This document shows positions 14,366 to 22,195 of a DNA stretch of 41,515 nt, piece by piece (the stretch's first letter is position 1; the number at the start of each line of letters is the position of its first letter). The position numbers and the translations under genes were made by a program. The DNA is from an uncultured Methanobrevibacter sp. (GTDB taxonomy: Archaea > Methanobacteriota > Methanobacteria > Methanobacteriales > Methanobacteriaceae): contig CADAOO010000006.1 of NCBI GenBank assembly GCA_902789505.1, forward strand, positions 1 through 41,515. The letters run 5' to 3'. The notes under the pieces were generated by a model. The model searched no databases and had not been told where the DNA came from. It saw only the letters and a list, made by a program, of their open reading frames with translations.

Positions 14366-16671
14366 GGGATGATTTAAAAGTTGGCGTATTTTTATGTGAA
14401 TGTGGAGGAAACATTGCAGATATAATTGATTTGGATAAGGTCAGAGAGGAGCTTGACGTTGAATTCATAGGGCAATTTGAGAATTTATGTTCTCTAAACG
14501 GCCGTAAAATCATTCGTGATGCAATATTTGACCATGATTTGGACCGTGTTGTAGTTGCAGCATGCTCACCGATAAGCCATGAAAAAACATTCCAGGACTA
14601 TGTAAAACCTCTAAATCCATATCTGATGGACATGGCAAACATCAGGGAACAGTGCTCATGGGTGCACGACGATAAGGACAAGGCAACCCACAAGGCCATC
14701 ACATTAATCAACGCTTCAATCGAAAAGGTAAAGCAGTCCGATGCTGTGGATCCGATTTACTGCCAGACTCCTGATGAGGTGGCAGTAATCGGTGGAGGAA
14801 TTGCCGGAATGAATGCAGCGCTTTCCCTTGCAAAACAGGGAACCAAAGTAACCCTTATAGAGCAGTCCCCATCAATCGGAGGGCATATGGCCAAGATAGG
14901 TAAGGTATTCTCACCGGTCAAGATTGCAGAGGAATGCGGAATGTGTCTGCTCAATCCTATTTTAAATGAACTGGTATGGAATGAAAACATTGAAGTGCTG
15001 ACCAACACCAAAGTAATCGAAGCTGAAAGGCGCGCCGGAACATATAACCTGATACTGGAGAAATCCCCAAGATATGTCAATACCGAAAAGTGCATTGCAT
15101 GCGGAAAATGTGCTGATGCCTGTGAAGTGGAAGTTCCAAACGACTGGAATGACAATCTGTCAATGCGTAAGGCCATTTACAGGCCGTTCGGACAGTCCTA
15201 TCCTGAAGCATATGTAATTGATATGGACAACTGTGACAAATGCAGCAGCTGTGTAAAGGCATGTACAATGAAAGCAATTAAACTCAGGGGAAAGCCCGAA
15301 AGGATTCCGCTTCAGGTAGGTTCAATAATTGTAGCAACAGGCCACAAGCTGTTTGACATGGACAAGCGTCCGGAATATGGATACTCCAGATATGATGATG
15401 TGATAACACAATCAGAGCTTGGCCGTATTACAGGTGTAAACGGTCCGACCAAGGGAAAGCTCCTGAAGGCAAATGGAGAGGTACCTAAACGTGTAGTTAT
15501 GATTCAGTGTGTAGGTTCACGTGATGAAAAGCCTGACGGGCACAGGTACTGTTCAAAGATATGCTGTACTGTGGCTCTCAAGAATGCAAATATCATCAAG
15601 CATAAGTATCCTGAAACCGATGTGCTGATATGTTATACTGATATAAGGACTCCGGGAATGTTTGAGAAGTATTACAAGCATACTCAGGAAAATGAAGTAA
15701 GATTCCTGCGTGGAAGACCTGGTGAAGTTGTTAAAAAAGGAGACAATTACATTGTAAGGACTGAAGACACTCTCAATGGGGAATTTGTGGAAATCGAAGC
15801 GGACATGGTTGTACTGTCCACTGCAATGGAACCGTCAGAGGGAACATGTGAAATTGCAGAAATATTGAATGTCGGAACAACAGAAGACGGTTTCATCAAG
15901 GAATCACATCCTAAAATCAAGCCTGTGGCAACGGACGTTCAGGGAATATACGTATGCGGAACAGCCCATGATCCGAAAGACATTACTGATTCAATCATGC
16001 AGGCAACAGCTGCTGCGGCAAAGGTCGGTGAATATAATTATGGGGGTGTGGAAATTGAACCGTTCATAGCCGAAATCGATCAGGAAAAATGTATTCTCTG
16101 CGGTGAATGCATAAAGCGATGCAAATACAAATCCATGAGCATTCAAAACGATGAGCTCTACATAGATCCTATGAGTTGTACAGGATGCGGAAAATGTCTT
16201 GTTGGATGTAACCAGAGGGCAATTCATGTAAACGGTAACATTGACGAGAAAATCCTGGCAACAATCAAGGGAGTGCTGTCCAGAAAGCAGGACGGCGAGC
16301 GTATGATACTGGTATTTCTGGACAATATCGGATACACTGCAGCCGACAACATAGGCGTTAACAGATTGAAATATCCAGAATCAATACATATCATCAAGGT
16401 CATTTCAGTTAACCGTGTAAGTCCGGACCATATTCGCTATGCACTTGAAAACGGTGCAGATGGTGTATTTATCGGGGAATTCCCGGGGGACCTGATGTAT
16501 GATGAGGTGGAACGTAAAATCCAAAGGGTCAAGGACAGGATATCTGAGATGGGAGAAAATCCGGACAGGATTACATTTTCAAAAGTATATATCCCCTATT
16601 TCTCAGGTCTTGCCCGTAAGCTGACAGATTTCGACAGAAAGATTGAAGAGTTGGATGAAGCCGAATTATAG
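14362..16671 (+). CDS. hdrA: HdrA-like flavoprotein fused to a cysteine-less MvhD-like domain
   Basis: HdrA is the FAD electron hub of heterodisulfide reductase. This 769-residue form has the N-terminal CECGGNI region and the VVVAACSP motif, the FAD fingerprint GGGIAG from G144, GGHMAK with ECGMC, and a ferredoxin insertion at C244 and C291. CVGSRDE...YCSKICC and a second ferredoxin pair at C577 and C606 follow. Residues 644-769 align with MvhD (RLKYPESIHIIKVI, NGADGVFIGEFPGD), but the [2Fe-2S] cysteine positions are replaced (LDNIGY for CNWCGY, SVNRV for CSGRV, EFPGDL for CHPGDC). The canonical protein is about 650-660 residues, and MvhD fusion is known in HdrA2 types. Overlaps hdrB by 4 nt. 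Confidence 0.92.
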   Translation: MRDDLKVGVFLCECGGNIADIIDLDKVREELDVEFIGQFENLCSLNGRKIIRDAIFDHDLDRVVVAACSPISHEKTFQDYVKPLNPYLMDMANIREQCSWVHDDKDKATHKAITLINASIEKVKQSDAVDPIYCQTPDEVAVIGGGIAGMNAALSLAKQGTKVTLIEQSPSIGGHMAKIGKVFSPVKIAEECGMCLLNPILNELVWNENIEVLTNTKVIEAERRAGTYNLILEKSPRYVNTEKCIACGKCADACEVEVPNDWNDNLSMRKAIYRPFGQSYPEAYVIDMDNCDKCSSCVKACTMKAIKLRGKPERIPLQVGSIIVATGHKLFDMDKRPEYGYSRYDDVITQSELGRITGVNGPTKGKLLKANGEVPKRVVMIQCVGSRDEKPDGHRYCSKICCTVALKNANIIKHKYPETDVLICYTDIRTPGMFEKYYKHTQENEVRFLRGRPGEVVKKGDNYIVRTEDTLNGEFVEIEADMVVLSTAMEPSEGTCEIAEILNVGTTEDGFIKESHPKIKPVATDVQGIYVCGTAHDPKDITDSIMQATAAAAKVGEYNYGGVEIEPFIAEIDQEKCILCGECIKRCKYKSMSIQNDELYIDPMSCTGCGKCLVGCNQRAIHVNGNIDEKILATIKGVLSRKQDGERMILVFLDNIGYTAADNIGVNRLKYPESIHIIKVISVNRVSPDHIRYALENGADGVFIGEFPGDLMYDEVERKIQRVKDRISEMGENPDRITFSKVYIPYFSGLARKLTDFDRKIEELDEAEL

Positions 16672-16690
16672 CTTCATTTTTACTTTTTTT
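16655..16690 (+). terminator. Terminator of the com-hdr operon
   Basis: ATGAAGC (16655-16661) pairs with GCTTCAT (16671-16677) around a 9-nt loop, followed by TTTTACTTTTTTTTT. The stop codon of hdrA lies in the loop. The remaining gap to 16935 is very AT-rich, with possible promoter TGTATAAAAT at 16887-16896 and ribosome site AGGGTGA before the next gene. Confidence 0.7.
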
Positions 16691-16935
16691 TTAAGATTTT
16701 TAGGAATTTTTTTCTTTAAATTGATATGATATATTTTAGACAATAAACATATTTCTTCATGTATAATTTTTAATTTCGTAAACTATGGGATAATTTTATA
16801 TAATTTTCATATTAAAATAATAATTATATTATCAATTATACTTGATTTTTTTTATTATATTTTTGATAATTTAGAGTTAGTTCATATGTATAAAATCATT
16901 GGATTAACTTGTAATTAAATAAAACAGGGTGAATT

Positions 16936-19900
16936 ATGCGAAGTAATAATTTTATTTACGTATTTATTCTTCTCTTGTTTTTAGTGGGAATCTCATGTGT
17001 TTCTGCTGAAAACACAGATGATGTAAATTACTTATCAACCGATGATTCAGTTGAGGTAATTTCTGTAGATGAAAATAATGTGCTGGCTGATTCGGCAACT
17101 TCAACAATTGTTTACAATTGGACTGAACTGGGTAGTGCAGTATCTAAGGACAAAAACTTTGAAACAGTCTATCTTGGAGCTAATATCATTCCAGGGGAGC
17201 AGATTAAAATCGATCGCAATGTGACAATTATTGGTTCTGCTGATACGTATATTGGTGGGGGTAATTCAACTGATCCGGTAAGTTATAGTGCGATTCCAAT
17301 TTATTCTAATGAAAATGGGTTGTCAATTACCTTGAAGGATATTCGTTTCCAAAACAGTAAGGGTAATATCCTTATGCAGTTTAGTGGAAATGGAACTTAT
17401 GTTATTGATAACTGTTCGTTTGTAAATGTGAATGCAACTGGAAGTCATCAGGCTGTTGTGTATTTGAATTTGGGTTATATGGACATTTTAAACTGTACAT
17501 TTGAAAACTGTACTACAAGTTATGGTGCGGTAAGTAACTATAATGAAAGAAGTGTAAAGAATGTTCATATGACTGTTAGGGACACTACTTTTAAGAAGAA
17601 TCATGCTACTACTGAGCCGGGTTGTATCAACAACTGTGGGCAGTTGGAAGTTTATGATTCGACTTTTGAAGAGAATTCAGCTGCATGGTGGGCAGGAGCA
17701 ATCCACACTCATTACAATGCGGAAACTACTATTGTCGGTTCAAATTTCATAGGCAATGCTGCAAAATCTTCATACAATGGTGGTGCGTTGTATACTTATG
17801 GTACTTTAACTGTAATCGATTCCAATTTCACTGGAAATCGTGCACCTAATGGTGGGGCAATTGCCGGAATGAATTATATGAGTAGGGCGTCTGTTTCATT
17901 GAAGAACTGTGAATTTAGAAACAACACTGCTTCTGGTAGTGGAGGTGCAGTATTGTTCCCTGGTGCTCAGTTTGTTGTTGAAGATTCAAGATTTTATGAT
18001 AATGTGGCTGGAGGAAGTGGTGGTGCTCTTTCTATAAGTGCTGCTGTTTCAAATATTACCAACTGTGAATTTAGATCCAATAGGGCTCATAATGCTCAGA
18101 ACAATAGTAAAGGTGGTGCTCTTAATTTTGCTTCTACTGATGGCAGTCTTGTGGGATGTGTTTTTGAAGATTGTTCTTCAGATAATGGTGGTTCTGTATA
18201 TTGGGCTAATGATGATGGTGTTATGTCTGGCTGCAGTTTTGTGAATTCACATGCTGATAACAATGGTGGTGCTGTCTATTGGGCTGGTGATAATGGTCTT
18301 GTTGAGAAATCCAGTTTTGAAAAGTGTAGTGCTGATAACTATGGTGGAGGAATCTATTTCGAAGGTGAAAATTGTACTCTTGCAGATTCAACATTCGGAA
18401 TCAATGACGCATTGGAAGGTCTGAATTGGTATAATGTAGAACCTCTCAAGGTCATTAATGTAACCACACTTAAAATACAAACAGCCATCAGTGCTCCTGA
18501 TGTAAACATTATCTATGGCAACACTGCAAACTTGACTGTAACCTTAATGGATGAAAACAATACTGCTTTGGCAGGTGAAAACATCACAGTATCTTTCAAC
18601 AATAACATCTATAATGGAAGCACTGATGAAAACGGTCAAGTTATAATTCCTATTCCGTCCAATCTGATTCCTGATGTTTACATTGCAAACATATCATACA
18701 ACGGGACCGAAAAATACGATTCATCAAAAACTACCTCTGAAGTAACCATAAACAAGATCAGTACAGCTTTAACTGCTGCTGATGTTGTAACTGTTTACAA
18801 CAGTGGTGTAAAACTAATTGCTGTCTTGAATGATGAAAACGGAAGTGTTATCAGTGGTTCAAAAGTCAAAATTGTCTTAGGTTCTCTTTCAAAGACTTTA
18901 ATTACTGATGCTGATGGTCAGGTGTCACTTTCAATGGATGCTGTTGTTCCGGGTAATTATACTGCTGAAATTGAGTTTGCAGGTGATGCAATCTACGGTG
19001 AATCAAGTACATCCGCAAAAGTTACAATTGACAAGTTGGATAGCACATTATCATCTTCGGATGTTGTAACTGTTTACAATAGTGGTGACAAGCTGGTTGC
19101 AGTATTAATGGATGAAAATGGTGATGTGATTGGTGGTGCACAGGTTAAAATTGTTTTAGGTTCTCTTTCAAAGACTTTAATTACTGATGCTGATGGTCAG
19201 GTGTCACTTTCAATGGATGCTGTTGTTCCGGGTAATTATACTGCTGAAATTGAATTTGCAGGTGATGAAATTTATAATCCAGCAACTGCAATAGCTAAGG
19301 TTTCCATTTCTAAACTTGATAGTACATTAAATACAAACGACATTGTAACCATTTACAATAATGGTGATAAACTGGTCGCTACTTTAGAAGATGGAAATGG
19401 CAGTGCGATTGGTGGCATGCAAGTCAAAATTTCACTTGGTGCGATTACCAAGACTCTAATAACTGACGCAAATGGCCAAATTTCACTTTCTACCGACGGT
19501 CTTCTTCCAGACAACTACTCTGCAGAAATCGTATTTGCAGGGGACGAAATATATAATCATGCAAACACAACTGCAAAAGTCACAATCGACAAGCTCAACA
19601 GCACATTGACATCTTCAGATGTTATTACTGTTTATAACAGTGGTGACAAGCTGGTTGCCTCATTAATGGATGGTAATGGCAGTGCCATCAGTGGTGCAAA
19701 GGTCAAAATCTTGTTGGACACTATTTCCAAGACTTTAATCACTGATGCAAATGGTCAGGTGTCACTCACAACAAGTGCACTTCTTCCAGGCAACTACTCT
19801 GCAGAAATCGTATTTGCAGGGGACGAAATATATGATTATTCAAGTACAAATGTCAATGTTGTTATAAGCAAACTCAATAGCATTTTAAATGCGACAGATG

Positions 19901-21309
19901 TTGTGACTGTCTACAATGGTGGTAAAAAATTGGTTGCTATCCTAAATGATGCTGAGGGCAATGCAATTGGTGGTGCACAAATAACAATTGAATTGGGTGA
20001 TATTTCCAATACTCTAATCACTGATGAAAACGGTCAAGTGGCACTTTCTACCGACGGCCTTGTACCAGACATCTACACTGCAGATATCATATTTGCAGGT
20101 GATGAAATTTATGCTGAGTCCAGCACATCAGCCGATGTAACTGTCCTGCCTCTTGGGTCTGAAATCATTGCAGAAGTTTCTGCTGAATACACTGTTGTTG
20201 AAGTTGTAAATGATAGTGCTGTCTTTAATTTAGTTTTAATTGACGAAAATGGTAATTGCTTGTCCAATAAGACAATTGATATTGAGTTCAATGGCATAAT
20301 CGAAAACTTCACCACTGACGATGAAGGGAAAATTGAGTACTTGATATCTGCTGAAGCAGGCAACTACACTCTTGTCATGACATTTGCAGGTGATGACTGC
20401 TACACAGAATCCAATGCATCTGCTGAAATAACTGTTGTTCCTGTTAAGACAGAAATTATTGCTCCTGAATCTATTGAATACACAATCGATGAAGTAATTA
20501 TCGGAAATGCCACATTCAATTTAGTCTTGATTGATGAATATGGCAATGCTGTAACCAATATGCCTGTTAACATTACCTTCAACGGCATAACTGAAGAGGT
20601 CACAACTGATGAAAACGGTGTCGCTTCATATATCATCAATGCCGCAGCAGGCAACTACACTATCGACATGGCATTTGGGGCCGACGGATACTACGAAGCA
20701 AGTAATGCATCTTCAACAGTTATTATTAAAGATGAGCAAAAGAAACAATCTAAAATCTTCTTGCGTAATGCATTATACTTCGTTACCCAAACTAAGATGG
20801 TTAATGTCACATTATGGGATGAAAACAATACGCCTATTGCAGGAAAAACAGTTCACATTACTATAGGTAACTCTACCTGGTCAGGTATAACCAATGTAAA
20901 CGGTACTGCATCCATTAGAGTGGGAATAGGATACGGTAACCACAACGCAACTGTCCATTTTGATGGTGATGACCAATATGTAGCATCCAACAGAACCGGT
21001 GTTGTAAGGGTCATTAAAGAAACTCCTTCTGTGATGGTGCGCGGTGCAGACACTCAGTTTAAAGCCGATGACAATAATAAAGTTGTTAAAGTCTATTTAC
21101 GTGACAGATATGACAAGGCACTTCCTGAAGGTTCAAAAATTGTTTTCAAGCTAAATGGCAAAACTTACATTGGATTTACCGACATCAACGGTGTTGCAAG
21201 CATTAAAATCAACATCAATACTGTGGGCACATTCAATGCTCAGGCAATGTATGGTGGTAACTCTGCATACAATCCAGTAACAAGGGATGTCAAAATTAGA
21301 ATTGTATAG
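16936..21309 (+). CDS. Adhesin-like surface protein: beta-helix plus Ig-like repeat array
   Basis: A 1457-residue secreted protein. Residues 1-24 form a signal peptide with a hydrophobic core and VSA-type cleavage site. Residues about 60-510 form a right-handed beta-helix (pectate-lyase/Pmp type) with recurring CxFxNN, GGAxY and SGGAL turns. From about 515 to the end run ten Ig-like beta-sandwich modules: one diverged, five near-identical 93-residue units (609-1074), two of the EYTxxEV type, and two C-terminal ones. Many NxT/NxS sequons suggest glycosylation. No membrane anchor, transglutaminase or pseudomurein-binding repeat is seen, so the mode of cell-wall attachment is unknown. It resembles the adhesin-like proteins abundant in gut and rumen Methanobrevibacter. 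No neighbour appears functionally linked. Confidence 0.9.
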   Translation: MRSNNFIYVFILLLFLVGISCVSAENTDDVNYLSTDDSVEVISVDENNVLADSATSTIVYNWTELGSAVSKDKNFETVYLGANIIPGEQIKIDRNVTIIGSADTYIGGGNSTDPVSYSAIPIYSNENGLSITLKDIRFQNSKGNILMQFSGNGTYVIDNCSFVNVNATGSHQAVVYLNLGYMDILNCTFENCTTSYGAVSNYNERSVKNVHMTVRDTTFKKNHATTEPGCINNCGQLEVYDSTFEENSAAWWAGAIHTHYNAETTIVGSNFIGNAAKSSYNGGALYTYGTLTVIDSNFTGNRAPNGGAIAGMNYMSRASVSLKNCEFRNNTASGSGGAVLFPGAQFVVEDSRFYDNVAGGSGGALSISAAVSNITNCEFRSNRAHNAQNNSKGGALNFASTDGSLVGCVFEDCSSDNGGSVYWANDDGVMSGCSFVNSHADNNGGAVYWAGDNGLVEKSSFEKCSADNYGGGIYFEGENCTLADSTFGINDALEGLNWYNVEPLKVINVTTLKIQTAISAPDVNIIYGNTANLTVTLMDENNTALAGENITVSFNNNIYNGSTDENGQVIIPIPSNLIPDVYIANISYNGTEKYDSSKTTSEVTINKISTALTAADVVTVYNSGVKLIAVLNDENGSVISGSKVKIVLGSLSKTLITDADGQVSLSMDAVVPGNYTAEIEFAGDAIYGESSTSAKVTIDKLDSTLSSSDVVTVYNSGDKLVAVLMDENGDVIGGAQVKIVLGSLSKTLITDADGQVSLSMDAVVPGNYTAEIEFAGDEIYNPATAIAKVSISKLDSTLNTNDIVTIYNNGDKLVATLEDGNGSAIGGMQVKISLGAITKTLITDANGQISLSTDGLLPDNYSAEIVFAGDEIYNHANTTAKVTIDKLNSTLTSSDVITVYNSGDKLVASLMDGNGSAISGAKVKILLDTISKTLITDANGQVSLTTSALLPGNYSAEIVFAGDEIYDYSSTNVNVVISKLNSILNATDVVTVYNGGKKLVAILNDAEGNAIGGAQITIELGDISNTLITDENGQVALSTDGLVPDIYTADIIFAGDEIYAESSTSADVTVLPLGSEIIAEVSAEYTVVEVVNDSAVFNLVLIDENGNCLSNKTIDIEFNGIIENFTTDDEGKIEYLISAEAGNYTLVMTFAGDDCYTESNASAEITVVPVKTEIIAPESIEYTIDEVIIGNATFNLVLIDEYGNAVTNMPVNITFNGITEEVTTDENGVASYIINAAAGNYTIDMAFGADGYYEASNASSTVIIKDEQKKQSKIFLRNALYFVTQTKMVNVTLWDENNTPIAGKTVHITIGNSTWSGITNVNGTASIRVGIGYGNHNATVHFDGDDQYVASNRTGVVRVIKETPSVMVRGADTQFKADDNNKVVKVYLRDRYDKALPEGSKIVFKLNGKTYIGFTDINGVASIKININTVGTFNAQAMYGGNSAYNPVTRDVKIRIV
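18760..20157 (+). repeat. Five tandem 279-282-bp repeats in the adhesin gene
   Basis: Units start at 18760, 19042, 19321, 19600 and 19879; the first is 94 codons and the others 93. Each codes an Ig-like module with a VxVYNSGxKLxAxL start, KTLITDAxGQVSL middle and GNYxAEIxFAGDxIY end. Between units 1 and 2 a 98-bp stretch is identical (18877-18974 and 19156-19253). Units 3 and 4 share an exact segment of about 34 bp around 19521 and 19800. Such identity at the DNA level points to recent duplication or gene conversion, so unit number probably varies between strains. Confidence 0.9.
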
Positions 21310-21341
21310 AGATTTTATAATCTCTACTTTTTTATTTTTTG
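21307..21341 (+). terminator. Terminator of the adhesin gene
   Basis: TAGAGATT (21307-21314) pairs with AATCTCTA (21319-21326) around TTAT, followed by CTTTTTTTATTTTTT. The TAG stop codon itself starts the left arm. Confidence 0.8.
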
Positions 21342-21394
21342 ATACTATTTTTCATGTCAAATACTTGATTTGAGCATAGATTATCATGTTATTT

Positions 21395-21517
21395 CTATCT
21401 TTTTTGTGAAACAATTTGAATCGATGTTTCAATATTTTCAATGTCATATTTGTCGATTAAGCAATATTGTAGTTTCGTGTAGATGTAGGAATTGTTATAT
21501 GCATATTTAACACAATA
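21395..21517 (-). pseudogene. Possible 3' remnant of a lost gene in the gap after the adhesin
   Basis: The 21342-21666 gap holds no intact gene. On the minus strand a 40-codon open stretch ending in TAG at 21395 reads as a hydrophilic, protein-like sequence (KLQYCLIDKYDIENIETSIQ) without a start codon and with a stop just upstream. It could be the tail of a decayed gene, or chance in AT-rich DNA. I recognise no family. Confidence 0.2.
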
Positions 21518-21666
21518 TTAAATTATATTAATATTTATTTTTTGGGTGATTTGGTCGATGACAATAAGATTATTATTTACTCAAAACTGAATTTTAAAAA
21601 AATTGTGCCGAGCCTTCTTTTTTTGTACAAAAAATTTTAAATAATTAATTTTATATACCTTATATT

Positions 21667-22182
21667 GTGTCTAAATATATTAAATTAATAATTTTTATTT
21701 TAGTTTTACTTATTATTTCAGCTGCCATTGTCTTTATTGATAGTTCTATTGATAACATGAACAAATTAATGCCTGAAATCAGTGATGGTATGGTTAAAGG
21801 GGACAATGCTTATAATGAAGCTGTTACGTTACTAAATGATAAAAATTATAAGGAATCAATGAATAAGGCTGTTTCAGCCGAAAATAATTATAATAAAAGC
21901 TTATCCAAATTGCATATTTTAAAAGATAATTTCACTTCGGATGTGAATAGTGTACATAAGGAATATGTTAATGATACAATTTCAGAACTGGAGTTAAAGC
22001 TGTTGGCCGTTGATAAATTAAAGCAGGCTATAGATTATCTGGAGGCTCAATATAATTATACTGGCAGTAACTACGGCTTTGAAGCTAATGACTATATGGA
22101 CCAGGCGGTTCAGTATAGGGATGCCAGAGATTCATTGGTCAAGAATAATCCAAATTTGTTTAAAGATAATTTTATTATATGA
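21667..22182 (+). CDS. Membrane-anchored helical protein of unknown function
   Basis: A 171-residue protein with one N-terminal transmembrane helix (residues about 5-24) and no clear cleavage site. A mostly helical, Lys/Asn/Glu-rich outer part follows, with two NYT/NFT-type sequons. The start is GTG at 21667, with no ribosome site before it. A TTTAAATA-like box about 30 nt upstream (around 21636-21643) fits a leaderless message; a TATA-like TTTATATA at 21650-21657 is too close. The DHH nuclease gene starts 13 nt after the stop, suggesting co-transcription. I do not recognise the family. Confidence 0.7.
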   Translation: MSKYIKLIIFILVLLIISAAIVFIDSSIDNMNKLMPEISDGMVKGDNAYNEAVTLLNDKNYKESMNKAVSAENNYNKSLSKLHILKDNFTSDVNSVHKEYVNDTISELELKLLAVDKLKQAIDYLEAQYNYTGSNYGFEANDYMDQAVQYRDARDSLVKNNPNLFKDNFII

Positions 22183-22195
22183 TTGAGGTTTTAAC

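Noticed and set aside
18760-20157. CRISPR-like array
   Set aside because: The repeats are 279 bp, in frame and code Ig-like modules; there are no short repeats with unique spacers.
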